Under the pieces are notes generated by a model that ran no database searches, was not told the DNA's origin, and saw nothing but the letters and a program-made list of their open reading frames with translations. Made by a program: the position numbers and the translations under genes. A stretch of DNA of 64,000 bases from Dactylorhiza incarnata (Eukaryota > Streptophyta > Magnoliopsida > Asparagales > Orchidaceae), in contig JAWHQI010000228.1 of the NCBI GenBank assembly GCA_033032865.1, positions 1,550,001 through 1,614,000 on the forward strand, given 5' to 3'. Position 1 is the first letter of the stretch, and each line of letters starts with the position of its first letter. Below are positions 10,335 through 22,682 of the stretch, one piece after another.

Positions 10335-10622
10335 GATTTTTATTTTTGGTCGTCTGTATCTTTTATTTTCTGTCCTGCACTTTTGTATTTGTTTTATTTC
10401 TCTTTTATTTCTACCAAAATATTAAAAATATCAAAAAAAAATGTTTTGCTTTATGTCTTTCTTCAGGATGGCTTGGGTATTGATTTGCTCTTCATCAGGG
10501 AAGTTTTCTTTTCTTTACTCGTACTTATTTCTAAAACATTGGGGACACTGTTTTCTTTTCAGTATGGGGGGGGAGGGTATTTCACGACGGTTGTATTGCA
10601 AAGCAACACCCAAAATTTTTAT

Positions 10623-10659
<37 letters not shown>

Positions 10660-12019
10660 ACAAAATTACAAAATTAAAAATTTTTATAACAAAAAAAAAG
10701 AAGCAAAAAAAAAATACAAAATTAAAAAATCTACAAAAAATATATATATATATATAGTTTTATCAATATTTCTATATTTACTTGTTTGCAAAATTCTTAG
10801 TAGATTTACTTTTACATAGTGTTGTAGAAAATTTTATATACTTCATTAGATTTTGAATTTTGGAGTAAAATTGTTGACTCGTGCAGTGTTCTAGTTACGC
10901 GCACGCGTTAGTAGGATCTCATGTCGAATTAACTATTCAGCATAAAATTAGATTTATGTTTTTCTAAACTGCGTAGAATATTTTTGTTTTACTTTTAATT
11001 TGCAACCGGTAGAATCCAAAAATACTTTTAGTGAGTATGTAGAAGTTTACTGGAGAAATATTACCCAATTTGAACGGAAGGGTATTCTTTCTCGATGTCT
11101 AGAACTTGCCTCTAGCGACTCTCAAGACATTTGCATAAGTTAGATTCATGAGCATGAAAATGATTTAGGCCACCTCTTGATTCGTTTGAGCCTTTGCATT
11201 CCAAGCCATAAAATCTTAACCGTTGCTAGCCATTTTGTGCTTTTTACCGTTTCTTTTGTAAGCCCCACTCATTTTCACCAAAGCCAAATGGCCTACCTAT
11301 GGTGCACGCTTGAAATTTAGAGCTTTATTTGTTGCTAGCTTGTGTTTCTTATTTTGGAAAATGGTGATTTTAATATTGCTATCATTTTGCTGCAAAAGAA
11401 GAAAAAAATGAAAAAATAAATAAAAATAAAAATAATAATAAAAAAAATGAGAAAAAAAATATTGAGAAAAAATTTTTTGCAGAGTACATTTTTGACCCCT
11501 ACCTTTATACTTCAAAATTATTTGGGGTGTAAAAATTAATTAGCATACAAGTTTTTGCAAAGCTCTTATTTTTGTTTTAAGTGTGCCTTAACCCTTCACG
11601 TTTATCTTTTGATATCCGCACCTTGAACCTAAGCCACATTTCAACCTAATTAAGTCCTATTGATTCATGCTTATGAGTTAAACTAGTGCCGTGGCGAGAG
11701 TGTGAAAGGGCAAGCCTATGGCCATCGTCATTGATGGATTTCTTTGGAGGCTATCCCAAACTTTGATTTTGTGTAATATTGATCTTAGTAAACACGCTAC
11801 CCGCTCCTTAAATATCATTTTAGGATTTACCGGATTTTCAATTTGAAAGTAATAACAATATGTTATAACGCACTTTTGAAAGTTATAAGCTAATGTTTAT
11901 GCTGAATAGGTTTTTTCTACTAGAATTTCTACACGCTTAGGCGCAAGACTTCGCATTTTTACTCTTTAGGTTCAAAATTCTTTTCTTATATTTAAATTTT
12001 TCTACTCCTATGGAAAGTT
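10335..12019 (+). other. Long 3' untranslated region of the Athila element
   Basis: 1.7 kb without supported genes. It starts AT-rich, with a 33-base A run at 10624-10656 and a short TA repeat near 10740. From about 11080 on it shares recognisable blocks with 58800-59770 of element 2, for example the GCCTCTAG-GACTCTC stretch at 11108 versus 58865, and the AACCTAAGCCACAT stretch near 11630 versus 59393. That shows the non-coding 3' part is an old, retained module of these elements. Confidence 0.7.
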
Positions 12020-12040
12020 GTTTGCTCGGGACTAGCAAAC
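12020..12040 (+). other. Hairpin just before the polypurine tract
   Basis: GTTTGC (12020-12025) pairs with GCAAAC (12035-12040) across a 9-base loop, shortly before the PPT. Equivalent hairpins stand at 59773-59793 (element 2) and 19536-19556 (element D, minus). In D the stem is TTTTGC/GCAAAA, so both partners of a base pair have changed. Confidence 0.65.
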
Positions 12041-12046
12041 GAATAA

Positions 12047-12059
12047 GTATGGGGGTATT
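12047..12059 (+). other. Polypurine tract of the Athila element
   Basis: AGTATGGGGGTAT sits directly before the TG of the 3' LTR. A G-run of this form is usual for Athila elements and would prime plus-strand DNA. Confidence 0.75.
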
Positions 12060-13680
12060 TGATAATGCTATATTTATTGTTATTTTCACATAATATTTTA
12101 TTAATAATTAATTTAATTTAATTTAGTTTTAGTTAATTTATCACTAATTTATCTTCTTTTTTATAATTTCAGATAATTTGGGCTGCCAATAGCAATTTAA
12201 AGCTCATAAGACTAATCAGGAGATTATTTGGAGCATTTCGGCCAAAATCGCAAAGTACACGCCCTCGGTCACGGGCGTGACCTAGGGCGTGACATTTTGT
12301 CACGGCCGTGATCCAGCCCCCGCGCATTCCAGTTGAAAAGTCAGCCGCCACGTCAGATTAAAATTACACGCCCTCTGTCACGGGCGTGACAGAGGGCGTG
12401 ACCTAAAGTGTCACGGGCGTGACACGCCCGGAATGCATTCAATTCAGCCAGCAATCAATTCCCGCCGTTTCTAGCTTACACGCCCTTGGTCACGGGCGTG
12501 ATTAAGGCCGTGACTCTTCTGCAACCGCCAGATTAGCTCCTGTTCGCGGCGTTTCCCGCCGTTTCCTGACCCGTTCAAGACACGCCCTCTGTCACGGGCG
12601 TGACCGAGGCCGTGACCCGCCATGCAATTGATTTCTGCCGGTTTCTCTTCCCCAACGTCCCGGGCTTTCATGACAGCAATTACGCAGCTTACACGCCCTT
12701 GGTCACGGGCGTGACCAAGGGCGTGACTCCCCGATTTTTCAGCTATAAAAGGCAGCAATCTCCAGAAGTTCAGGGGTTCGATTTTGGAGTTTACTTACAG
12801 CTTTAGTCTACTATTATCGTTGTTCTAGCTAGTTTTTCTTTAAGTTGAAAGCTTTTATTATTGCAATTTCATTTCAAGTATTCTAGTTTTTTTTTTAAAT
12901 CATGTATTTCTCTCTTATCATATGTGTTTCCTCCATCATGATGAGTAGCTAAATTTCCTTTAGCACTTGGTCATGATGAACTTTGGAATGAAATAAAATA
13001 TGTTTTGAATTTTTCTAATTAGCAAACTCTCGTATTGTTTATCTTCGATTTATCTTTGAATTATTTCATTTTGATTTCATATGTCCGGAATATGACTTTC
13101 AATCTAAGATTCGTTTGCTAGTGATCGAGAGATCCATGCGAACGAGGAGATCACTCAAAGATAAAAAGAGTTGTATGCATTCCTCGAGAGAGGGTGACGC
13201 AAATCTTCCGGATTGGAGTCAAATCCAATAGTGGGGTTCACCGCTTAAAGCAAGCTTAGGGGGTTTCGACTGGCCGAGGGGTCTTAATCGATCAACCTAA
13301 GGTTAGGTGGTAGTTCTCTCGAGAGAGGCTCTACCATATTTTGGGAACCTCCACGGTCGAATATATTTCAATAAGAGTTTGCGGTTTCATCTTTTATAAA
13401 ATTAAATTTTATTCCAAAGGGATTCAAGACCAAGTGCTAATCCTTTTAATCATAATATTTCTTCGTAGTTAATTTTCTCCAAATCATTTTTCCAAAACAA
13501 ACCCGACTTTTGATCGATAAAATAATAGCTCTTCTTTGTGAGTAGAAGTACTCAACAAGCCCGGAAAAATACGACACTTGATTTTCTAAATCCTATACTA
13601 TAAAGCGATAGGTACACTTGCCTTATCGAATTATACGTGGATAATATTTTAATTTTGCGCAGCGCGAATTTATCTCATCA
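12060..13680 (+). repeat. 3' LTR of the Athila element
   Basis: 1621 bp, same length as the 5' LTR with three visible substitutions and no indels. At two of the three, the 5' copy has CG and the 3' copy CA, as expected from deamination of methylated CpG. It is followed by the AGAAG duplication. Confidence 0.95.
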
Positions 13681-13685
13681 AGAAG
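13681..13685 (+). repeat. Target-site duplication AGAAG, right copy
   Basis: Matches 1223-1227 exactly and marks the right boundary of the Athila element. Confidence 0.9.
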
Positions 13686-16038
13686 CAAATTAGTTTGAAG
13701 GTGACATCTGATTGTTTTGATGAGTGCGTATCGACGAGACGGTTGTAACGAGCTCGTCCGAGACAGATTCTGAGATCTCTAGAGAAATCTATGCGTGCTT
13801 GAGTATAATCCCAAGGGTGGCTCCTATAGCATCTTAATAATAATAATAATATGATTATTACAATTAGTATATAAATATACGGTTGCTGTATGAGTTAGGG
13901 CATTCCCCTCCTCAGCCCGATCTCCTCTCCTCCCTTGCGCCGTCAAGCCTCCCCTCTAGTCTGATCTTTCTCTCAACTCCGGCGAGCTTATTCCAAGCCG
14001 CAGCTCCTCCTCACGGCAAGCTCTCCTCCGTTATCTCTTCCAGAACAAGTCGACGCCGCTCCTTCGGCAAGACCTCGAGCATAACGTCGCACTACTCCTC
14101 AATCCTTGAGCTCCAAGGCCAATATCCGAGGACCTCCTTATCACAGCCCTTGAAACCCCTTGCCGAGCAACTCCTTCCCTTGCTCTATTTCAGCAACCCC
14201 ACAAATAGAACTCCCGCTCTAGATCTCTCAATTTGTTACCTCCGCCTCTACAACTGATTGCTCCCTGGAATAGCCTCCAATGATGAATAACCAAAATCAT
14301 TTGCCAAGTTTTTGCAAGCATAGATTCAGGAAGTTATCATTGCTAAGATCTGATGCCGAATTCTGCGGCGACATGTGGCAAGGCTCAGATCAGCGGGATC
14401 CAACCATGACCGGGAGCAAAGCACAAATGCCGCATATGCGTCTATTGGGCAGCATGCATGGACACTCGGTGAGCTTCCTCCACTCTCCTTTGGTGCTAGC
14501 GTCTTATATCACAATAGGAGAGATGAAGGCTCAAGAGAGCTTCTCGTGTGAGCTTTAATGGAGTTTCCTTAGGAATACCAAGTCGGAACCTCAAGTTTAG
14601 GGCACCGTTCGTCGCGAGGTTCTTGGAATCATTTCTTCTCTTCAAGAGGAAGAGAGGGATTTGATTTGGGGCAAACCCACGGTCGTTGAGGGAGAGTGAG
14701 GGGAGTGATATTTAGGGATTTTAAAGGTGAATGCTAGAGGAAGAAGACAACCAGCCACTGTCGGATTTACTTTAGGATCCGTATAATTTTATAGATACAG
14801 AAATCTGTTTTCTGCGCGTAGCTGAGTTCAAGTCCAGTTTTGGACATGTTCCAGCAGGATTCATGCTTCAGGCTCAACACGGAAGTTGTATCACTCGGAA
14901 AATACTTTACTTCGGGATGAGTGGCTGGAAGTTTTCTGCGGAGCCATGTAGCTCCCAAGGTGGCCCTCGAAAAGGGGTTGTGTTGTTGGCTTATGACTTT
15001 AGGTTAGTTAGTTGCTGTCCTGTTTCATATAGCTAGCTTTATGGCCGTAATTGAAGAGGATACACTTGGATTTGGACCTCGGGCTCAACATAAAAGTTGT
15101 AGCCCTTGGTGTTACCTTTCCCGAATGGGTGGCACGTAATTTGGGGTGGAATAGAACTCCCAAAATATTAGTTTTGATAATCAGCGTCATTGTAGTTTGA
15201 ATTGCGAAAATTCCGGGATATCTTTTATAATACTTGTCCGATGCTCTTAAAAAAATTGGTAGAAATCAAATTGATGATATTGTGCTGACCCCTGTTGGAT
15301 TTCATGAGTTTTTGGAGGATACTTGTTGTGATTTTGCCAATCATAGTTCATTCTCGTATTGCACCGTAGATAATAATTGGGAATGCCGATGGGGCTAATA
15401 TTTGGTGAGAATGGCCATAACAAGCTAGCGGAACTACGGTAGAAGTTTCAGCAAGGCTCGATTTGATATGGGTTCTTAATTAAATATATTGTCGTAAAAT
15501 ATTATGCTGATTGTGAAACACTAGGATGCTAGTGAAGAAAGAAATATGGAGTTATACTTTATGGTAAAATTCCAGTGCACTTTTGGCAGAGGTATTCATG
15601 TGATAATTATGACTTGATGTAGCAAGTTCGATGTTTGGTTTTGGTAATGTTATTCCACTAGTATATTTGCTACAAATAGATGTGCTGACCTAGATACGAC
15701 AATGATATAAATAAAAGGAGGTTGCATATTTGGAATCATTCTCATGTTGTAGTGTAATAATGTTATTGATAGAATACGATTGAATAAAAATGCATCCCTA
15801 AACTTGTGGTGAAATTAGCCCGAGGATGAGAAAGGTCCGAAAACATTTTGGGAAACCCTTCTAGTGATCTGATACGCCACAAGGTACACAAGTAGTCCTT
15901 AGGATCGCATAGAGTGTAATCCCATGACTTATACCTTCCACTACGTTAGAGTTATGACAACTCCGTAGGCGAAGCAGTGATGGTTGGTGAGGCTTCTAGG
16001 GTATGGTTATATGCTGAGAGGTGAGAAACCCGATTGGC

Positions 16039-16492
16039 GAGTCCTTGGGTTCTTGATAGCATGGGTGGTGCATGGAAATTTCATGAATGTGCATGGTTTG
16101 CACATGGTGGTGTGATAATCCTGGTTGGAGGATTACTTTTGGCGGGAATACGGGCTTGCTGGTCGTGACACCGATAGAAGCCGATAGGTAGACTCTAGAC
16201 CGGTTGGGTTGGACTCTTTGTGCTCACCTACCCAAGTCCCTTCTGTGTTAGGAGGAGAAATGGAATAAGGCTCCTTACGCGAGTCCTTGGGTTCTTGATA
16301 GCACGGGCGGTGCATGGGAATTTCATGAATGTGCATGGTTTGCACATGGTGGTGTGATGATCCTGGTTGGAGGATTACTTGTGGCGGGTCTACGGGCTTA
16401 CTGGTCGTGACACCGATAGAAGCCGACCGGTAGACTCTAGACCGATTGGGTTGGACTCTTGGTGCTCACCTACCCAAGTCCCCTTCTGTGTC
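16039..16492 (+). repeat. Tandem duplication of about 242 bp inside LTR-A
   Basis: GAGTCCTTGGGTTCTTGATAG occurs at 16039 and again at 16281. The following about 210 bases match well, through the GGTCGTGACACCGATAGAAG block and the CTCACCTACCCAAGTC end. Small differences show the duplication is not brand new. Confidence 0.8.
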
Positions 16493-17166
16493 CTTGAAGG
16501 CTCAACATGTTGTGAGCAGTACGCAGGGTCTCCGATGTGTGTTCTTAGCGTCGAGGTGTACAGAGGCCTAGGACTGGTAGTGTTCATACCCTCCTAGTAG
16601 TGGAGGAGTTCGTTCCACTGTCTCCGTCTGGCCACGACGGGAGATGCCTGAGGTGTTAGCTACCTCTCAAAAAGCAAGAACTAAAGGTCTATGCCGACAT
16701 AGCAAATATGCATGGGTGAGTCATCATATCATAATCATTGCATTGCATTCATATCATAATCATTGCATTGCATTCATCATTCATAATCATAACATCGCAC
16801 CGCATTGAGTCCATCATATAAATTAGTACGGGCTCTTTTATATGATGGGTTCCAAATTGGAAACCTTAACTTATAAGTTTGTATGGGCATTCATATAAGT
16901 TAAGGTACGTTTTGATGCTGCTTACTCCTGTTTATATATACTGCTTACTTCTGTACTGATACACTGCTAGTATAGATGCGCTTCTACATACATGTTGATA
17001 CCTCTTGCTGTTACCGGCCTTCTTGTTGTACTGTTGATATGTTAACTGCTAGATTAAGAACTTCATCATATCACCTGCTTGTTATATTACTGTTTATATT
17101 GCAGCTCCTCTTCGTTCCCTTCCGGCCGGTGCCTTGGAGTCGCCGGGGGAGAGGAAGTGAAGCCAC

Positions 17167-17183
17167 TTAGTCTTTATGACTAA
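17167..17183 (+). other. Conserved LTR hairpin TTAGTC-N5-GACTAA
   Basis: A six-base stem with a 5-base loop, followed by CGG. The same structure with the same CGG follows in the solo LTR (32860-32876) and, reversed, in LTR F (42149-42165). It lies some 425 bases before the LTR end in both LTR-A and the solo LTR. Confidence 0.65.
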
Positions 17184-17608
17184 CGGTTATTGCACCCCTC
17201 TTTTTAGGAGCGCGCCCTGGGGCAGCAACGCACGATGCTGGAGGAGGATAGTTAGGTCAGGACGACAGGGCCAGTGACTGTGATACCTTCGCTACCGTCG
17301 GTGACAGATGTGAGCACAGTTTGAGATGTTGCCCTTGGGGCATTTAGCTTGATACTCTGATACTTTTTCCGGAGCTCTCGGAGCTTCTTGTCTTTTGTAC
17401 TTATTTGGACTCTTACTTAGGTGAATATCTTTATATGGCTTCTTGCTTTTACATTATTGATAGGTTGGCGCTGCTAAGTTCGTTTGGCCGGCAGGATAGG
17501 CGTCTTGTGGAGGGGGCTGGCCCGTGTGCTGGCTCTTCCGCAAGGCGGCTGTCCTGGGTATAGGACTCCCCTCGGCCGTGTCTTGTGTTCCGGGAGGGGG
17601 GTCTTACA

Positions 17609-18069
17609 AGTGGTGCCTTCAAGGACTACTCGCCTAGAGGGCTTTGATGGGAAAATTACCTAGATACCCCTAGTGGGCTGCCAATAACTCTTCAAAACAG
17701 CAGAGTTAGGCTGTTAGCAGACCAATTTGGGGTGCGGTTAGTAAAACCAAAAGACGAATTTGCGCTATTTGCAGTCCACTGCTAGAAAACCTAAAAATAG
17801 ACCCTTAAGGGCACCTTGGAGGAGATCAGATCTTTCAAGCTCTCTCCTCCAGGCAATTTTCGGAGTTGGCTGCTAGTGCCCTCCAAGGTGCCCGGATGGG
17901 CATTCGTTTGGGAGGGGAAGCTCTCTAAGATCTTCCGGGTGTGTGGCGGGACCTCCTCGCTGCAGCCTTGGATCTGATCCAGATTTTCCATCTAAAGTTA
18001 GGAGAGTTTAGTGAGGGAGAAGTAGGCGCAGGTTACCGATTTCAGAGACCGGTTGACGGTTTCAACATA
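17609..18069. other. Unassigned stretch between LTR-A and element D
   Basis: I recognise no gene or element. It contains a 14-base inverted repeat, GGGCACCTTGGAGG at 17809-17822 and its complement at 17880-17893, enclosing further GGAGGAGA/TCTCCTCC pairing. The right edge is where the truncated LTR of element D begins. It could be part of another repeat. Confidence 0.4.
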
Positions 18070-19516
18070 TCTAAAATTTTTTTTAGGGTTTGTTTTACTT
18101 AACTAAAGGAGACAAATTGCAAACTAAAGTAAGGTTTAGATGATGGTTAAAAGGATTAGTGCTCAATCTAAAGTCACCTTGGAGTGAAAATAATCAAGAG
18201 AAGATAAAATAAATCTAATTCCTTTTAAGTAAACTACTTGGCCATGGAGGTTCCCGAAACTTGAACATGCCACTCTCGAGGAAAATGCTCAATTCAGTTT
18301 AGGAAAAATCAACCGAACTCTCATTCTAAAATCGATTGCCTAAAACATGCTATACGTTGTGAACCCCACTATTGGATTTGACTCCAATCCGGGAGATTTA
18401 CGTCATTCTCTCTCGAGGGGTGCGTGCAACTCTCTTTACCCTTGAGTGATCGATTCAAACATTGATCTTCTCCGTAAGCTAAGTATGAAAACCTAAGTGA
18501 AAACTATATATCGAAAATATGGTCTCACTAATTAAAAATCAAAGGTAAATCAAGTGATTACAAAAAAAGGAAAAAGAGAGCAAGAAGGTCATAACTTGAT
18601 TATATCATTCTCGGATCATTTCGATCGAGCACTAATGAGAGTTTAGTTAATCATGGTGGATGGGAAAAGGAGAGAAAAATAAAATTGCATAAAGGAAAAA
18701 TTTAACTAAAGGTAGAGAGAGAAAATGAAAGAAAGCAAAGCTAAATTTTATTAATAACAAAAGGGATTACAAGCTTTAAGGAAGATTACAGCATTAGCAA
18801 GAAAAGATTACAAGATCACTAGAAACTATTGCATGAAAGCTATATTAGAACCTTACTTGAAAAGAAGAGAGAAAGAGAACATGGAAAGTACAAACATGAA
18901 AACACTTGAAAATAACAACTATCAGCTCTAGCAACACCTCCCCCTCTCCAGAATTCTGAAACGTGGACTCAAGGAGTCCTCTAGAATTTAAAGGAAAATT
19001 TTCCAAATTACACGCCCCTTGGTCACGTCCGTGACCAAGGGTGTGTAAACACTATTCTGCTTAGCTGGGACAGCGGCGTTGACTTGGCGTGATGGCGCGA
19101 CAAAAATTAGACATTACACACCCATGACATTTGGGTCACATGCGTGTAAATAGGCGGATGCATTAAATGCAACGTGGGTGATTGCGGCGCGGCTGGGATG
19201 AGAGACCATGCGGGTTAGTCATGGGCGTGACATTCAGAGAAACAGGCGTGACATGCTGTGTGCTAGCTCAAACTGCACGACATCAACTCTGGACTGGCAT
19301 TAAGATTACACGCCCTTGTTCACGAAGTGACCAAGGGGCTTGTAAACTTTTTTCTTAATATTTGTCCCAAAATTCTGCAAAAAATAAACTAAGCTAAATT
19401 ATAATCAAATTTCATAAAAGAACTACATATAAACTGAAATTGACATGAAAAAGAAAAATTCATATTAAATAATTACTAAAATTTCTACTAAAAAGTTATA
19501 TAAAAATTACTTATCA
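18070..19516 (-). repeat. 3' LTR of element D, truncated
   Basis: Right edge ATCA at 19516 corresponds to the TGAT start read on the minus strand. The left end is lost. It matches 21210-22682 throughout, including the motif cluster at about 19008-19340. Confidence 0.8.
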
Positions 19517-19535
19517 AACACCCCCATACTTGAGG

Positions 19536-19556
19536 TTTTGCTATTCCAAAGCAAAA
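19536..19556 (-). other. Pre-PPT hairpin of element D
   Basis: TTTTGC and GCAAAA pair across a 9-base loop, 20 bases inside the 3' LTR border. Loop length matches the hairpins at 12020 and 59773. The outer base pair differs but remains paired. Confidence 0.6.
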
Positions 19557-20428
19557 GTATGATACATAATTCATAAGACATTCGTATACTTTTAAATTTT
19601 AAACTAAAATTTCATTTAAATCAAAAGTTAAGATAAGAATAAATTCTGGGAGGAATTAAGTCTTTAATTATTATGATGATTTGAAAAGAGGAGTGTTTAG
19701 GCAAGGACTTCTCAAGATAATTAATTAGCAAATAAAATTGTAGAAATTATAAAACTAAATTAGATTAAAATTATAAGAACTCTATCTTAAAAGAAACTTA
19801 AGGAAAAGCAACCTACTAAGTATTGCTCTCTCCAAAATTTAAATTAAATCTAGATCAATGATACTGGTTAGGGGGGGCACAAAATTTGGCAAAAGAAGAT
19901 ATCTTTGAATGGAGGTGATGGATTTTATTCTCTCACCATACTATTTTTTCTTTCTAATTGTATATGTTAGGAGTAATGAATTTTATCCTCTTACTCTATG
20001 CCATATAATCTTATAAAATTCTCTTCAAATAAAAACACAAAATGTATATGTTTAGGAGTATTGATATTTATCCTCTTACTCCATGCCATATAATCTTTGA
20101 AATGATTTTGGGTGCATATGTTTAGGGAATAATGAATTTTATCGTCTTATTCCCATGACATATGATCTTTGAAAAATCTTTTTTATATGCCAACAACGGG
20201 GAAGTGTAGGGAAACAAATTCTAGCTTATAAATATAATTATATTAAGAGAAAATTCTAGTAATTTTAAATTTCCTAATATCTTAAAAGCTAGAAGAAAAT
20301 ATAATAGAAATCTAAAGAAGTTTAGGAAATTTACTACAAAACGAAGCCATTTAAAAATAAAAAGAGAAGTCATGTTAAAAAAATTTCTCTAATCAAGATA
20401 AAATCATAAAATGATTATTAAAACAAGA

Positions 20429-20668
20429 TTACCTAAAATTTAAATTTAACAAACTATGGTACATATTTGGCCGCGCATAATAGGACATGGTCCTTTGCGG
20501 GGCCTCATTAGGATTGGGCGCGTTAGGCTCCATATTTTCTATGGTAGTGTCCCTGATCGACTCTTTGAATAATAAGTGTGTATCCGGATCACGAGAATGG
20601 CAGCACCGCAAGAGGGTTCACTCGATCTATGGATCAAAAGGAATATTCGAAGAGCTACATCGGGTCAT
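20429..20668 (-). pseudogene. Athila gag remnant in element D
   Basis: Read from ATG 20668 on the minus strand, the frame begins MTR and later shows QRTMSYYARPN, matching the N-terminal part of the intact Gag at 2964 (which has the same QRTMSYYARPN). Two stop codons interrupt it within about the first 20 codons, and similarity ends shortly after the shared block. It is a relic of gag; the rest of gag-pol was deleted. Confidence 0.75.
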
Positions 20669-20984
20669 GCATTAGAAAAAAGAAAAGGGGAGAGTAGAGA
20701 GAAGAAAACAAAAGAAAAAATAGAAAGGAGAGAGAATAAAAAAAATAAAACAAAAGAAAGAGAAAAACTTAATTATAATATTTTTTTATAGGAGGATTAA
20801 GTTAGTCTTAGAATTCCCTAGGTATACCCTGTGAAGGGTTCTCAACGGTACTAGGAGATGAGATGGGATGATAGCCCAAACATCCTTTTCCCAGATTTAA
20901 ATTACACCTTTAAGATTTTTGAAATTAAGGAAAAGAAAATGATAAAATTAATAGCTATCCTCTTTTCAAAATATCTACGCAAAT

Positions 20985-21002
20985 TCCCCAACAATGGCGC
21001 CA
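20985..21002 (-). other. Primer-binding site of element D, altered
   Basis: On the minus strand it reads TGGCGCCATTGTTGGGGA, the tRNA-Asp-type PBS with three changes relative to 2855-2872, each a G-to-A or C-to-T transition. It fixes the left border of the 5' LTR at 21009. Confidence 0.75.
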
Positions 21003-21008
21003 AAAACC

Positions 21009-22682
21009 TGATATATAAAAATAATATCTTACTTCTAAGGGATTTGGATTTATGAAGTTGCGAAGAGATTTATGATGTTTTCCAATACTATATCTGATGA
21101 AGGCAAGTGTACCTTATCGTCTATAGTATAGGATATTTTAAAAATACCAAGGTAATATTCCTTGGGGCTCGTTGCTTACTTCTACTTCGAGGAGGTCACC
21201 ATTATCTTATCTAAAGATTTTTTTAGGGTTTGTTTTACTTAACTAAAAGAGACAAATTGCGAACTAAAGTAAGGTTTAGATGATGGTTAAAAGTATTAGT
21301 GCTCAATCTAAAGTCACCTTGGAGTGAGAATAATCAAGAGAAGATAAAATAAATATAATTCCTTTTTTTTAAACTACTTGATAGTGGAGGTTCCCGAAGC
21401 TTGAACATGCCTCTCTCAAGGGAAATGTCCAACTAAGTTTAGGAAAAATCAATCGAACTCTCGTTCTAAAATTGATTGCCTAAAACTTGCTTTACGTTGT
21501 GACCCCATTATTGGATTTGACTCCAATCTGGGAGATTTACGTCATCCTCTCTCGAGGGGCACATGAAACTCTCTTTACCCTTGAGTGATCGATTCATACT
21601 TTGAGCCTCTCGACTAGCTAAGTATGAAAACCTAAGTGAAAACCATATATCGAAAATAAGGTCTCACTAATTAAAAATCAAGGGTAAATCAAGTGATTAC
21701 AAAAAAAAGGAAAAAGATATTTAAAAGGTCATTACTTGATTATCTCATCCACGTATCATTTCGATCGACCACTAATGAGAGTTTAGTTAATCATGGTGGA
21801 GGGGAAAAGGAGAGAAAAATAAAATAGCAAAAAGGAAAAATTTAACTAAAGGTAGAGATAGAAAATGAAAGAAAGCAAAACTAAATTTTATTAATAACAA
21901 AAGGGATTATATGCTTAAAGGAAGATTATAACATTAGCAAGAAAAGATTACAAGATCACTAGAAACTATTGCATGAAAGCTAAATTAGAACCTTACTTGA
22001 AAAGAAGAGAGATAGAGAACATGGAAAGTAAAAACATGAAAACACTTAAAAATTGCAACTATCAGCTCTCGCAGTACCCCCCCCCCCCCCCCTCTCCAAA
22101 ATTCTGAATCCTGGAGTCAAGAAGAACTCTGGAATTTATAGGAAAAATTTCAAAATTACACGCCCCTTGGTCACGCTCGTGACCAAGGGCGTGTAAACAT
22201 TGTTCTGCTCAGCTTTGATAGTAGCGTTGACATGGCGTAACGGCGTGGCAGAAATCAGACATTAGAACCCTGTGACATTTGGGTCAAGAGCATATAAATA
22301 GGCGACTTCATTAAATGCAGCGTGGGAGATTGCGGCACGACTGGGATCAGATATCACGTGGGATAGTCACGGGCTTGCAATTAGATACACAGGCGTGACA
22401 TGTTGTGGACGAGCTCAAACTGCGTGGCATCAACTCTGAACTGGCATTAAATAAAACTATGGGGCGTTTAAACACGTCCTTGGTCACGGGAGTGACCAAG
22501 GAGTGTGTAAACAATGTTTTTTAATATTTGTCCCGAAATTCTGCAAAAATAAAACTAAGCTAAATTAGAATCAAATTTCATAAAAGAACTACTTATAAAC
22601 TGAAATTGACATGAAAAAGAAAAATTCATATTAAATAATTACTAAAATTTCTACTAAAAAGTTAAATAAAAATTACTTATCA
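21009..22682 (-). repeat. 5' LTR of element D
   Basis: About 1674 bp. The minus-strand start is TGATAAGT at 22682, and it ends at the PBS side at 21009. The motif ACACGCCCCTTGGTCACG with its inverted partner lies at about 22156-22195, directly upstream (minus sense) of CTATAAATT at about 22134-22142, the same layout as in the young Athila LTR. A run of 16 C interrupts it at 22077-22092. Confidence 0.8.

Larger units (their letters stand above)
1228..13680 (+). mobile_element. Complete Athila-type Ty3/gypsy LTR retrotransposon
   Basis: The 12,453-bp element starts TGATAATG and ends ...CTCATCA, and is flanked by the 5-bp direct repeat AGAAG. It has two 1621-bp LTRs, a PBS of the tRNA-Asp type, gag-protease and pol in one frame, a third ORF after pol, a long 3' untranslated stretch and a purine-rich tract before the 3' LTR. 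The domain order protease, RT, RNase H, integrase is that of Ty3/gypsy, and the PBS plus the ORF after pol point to the Athila lineage. By eye the LTRs differ at three positions (2236/13068, 2625/13457, 2654/13486), so the insertion is recent. One in-frame TAG breaks gag-pol. Confidence 0.95.
13681..17608 (+). mobile_element. LTR-A, remaining portion (chromovirus-like LTR)
   Basis: Continuation of LTR-A after the Athila insertion. A TATA-like TATATAAATA lies at 13868-13877, followed by a C/T-rich leader. The distal part has the conserved CGGTGCCT block and a TTAGTC-N5-GACTAACGG hairpin (17167-17186). It closes with GGGGGGTCTTACA. The same order of blocks is found in the solo LTR at 28385-33291. 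No coding frame is supported. Confidence 0.65.
18070..22682 (-). mobile_element. Element D: internally deleted, truncated Athila-type element
   Basis: Minus orientation. The 5' LTR is at 21009-22682 and the 3' LTR, lacking about its last 200 bases, at 18070-19516. A PBS, a gag remnant and a reversed PPT (CCCCCATACTTG near 19521) lie between. Both LTRs carry decayed copies of the same ACACGCCC...GTCACG-NN-CGTGAC motifs as the young Athila element. They differ from each other by many substitutions and small indels, so this is an old copy. Only about 1.5 kb of internal sequence remains and pol is gone. It interrupts a copia LTR fragment on its right side. Confidence 0.85.

Noticed and set aside
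10383..10757. Lys-rich open frames at 10383-10757
   Set aside because: They translate A runs and AT-rich 3' untranslated sequence.
952..17608. LTR-A as a solo LTR
   Set aside because: Flanking five bases do not match, and the left flank carries sequence typical of the internal 3' end of a chromovirus.
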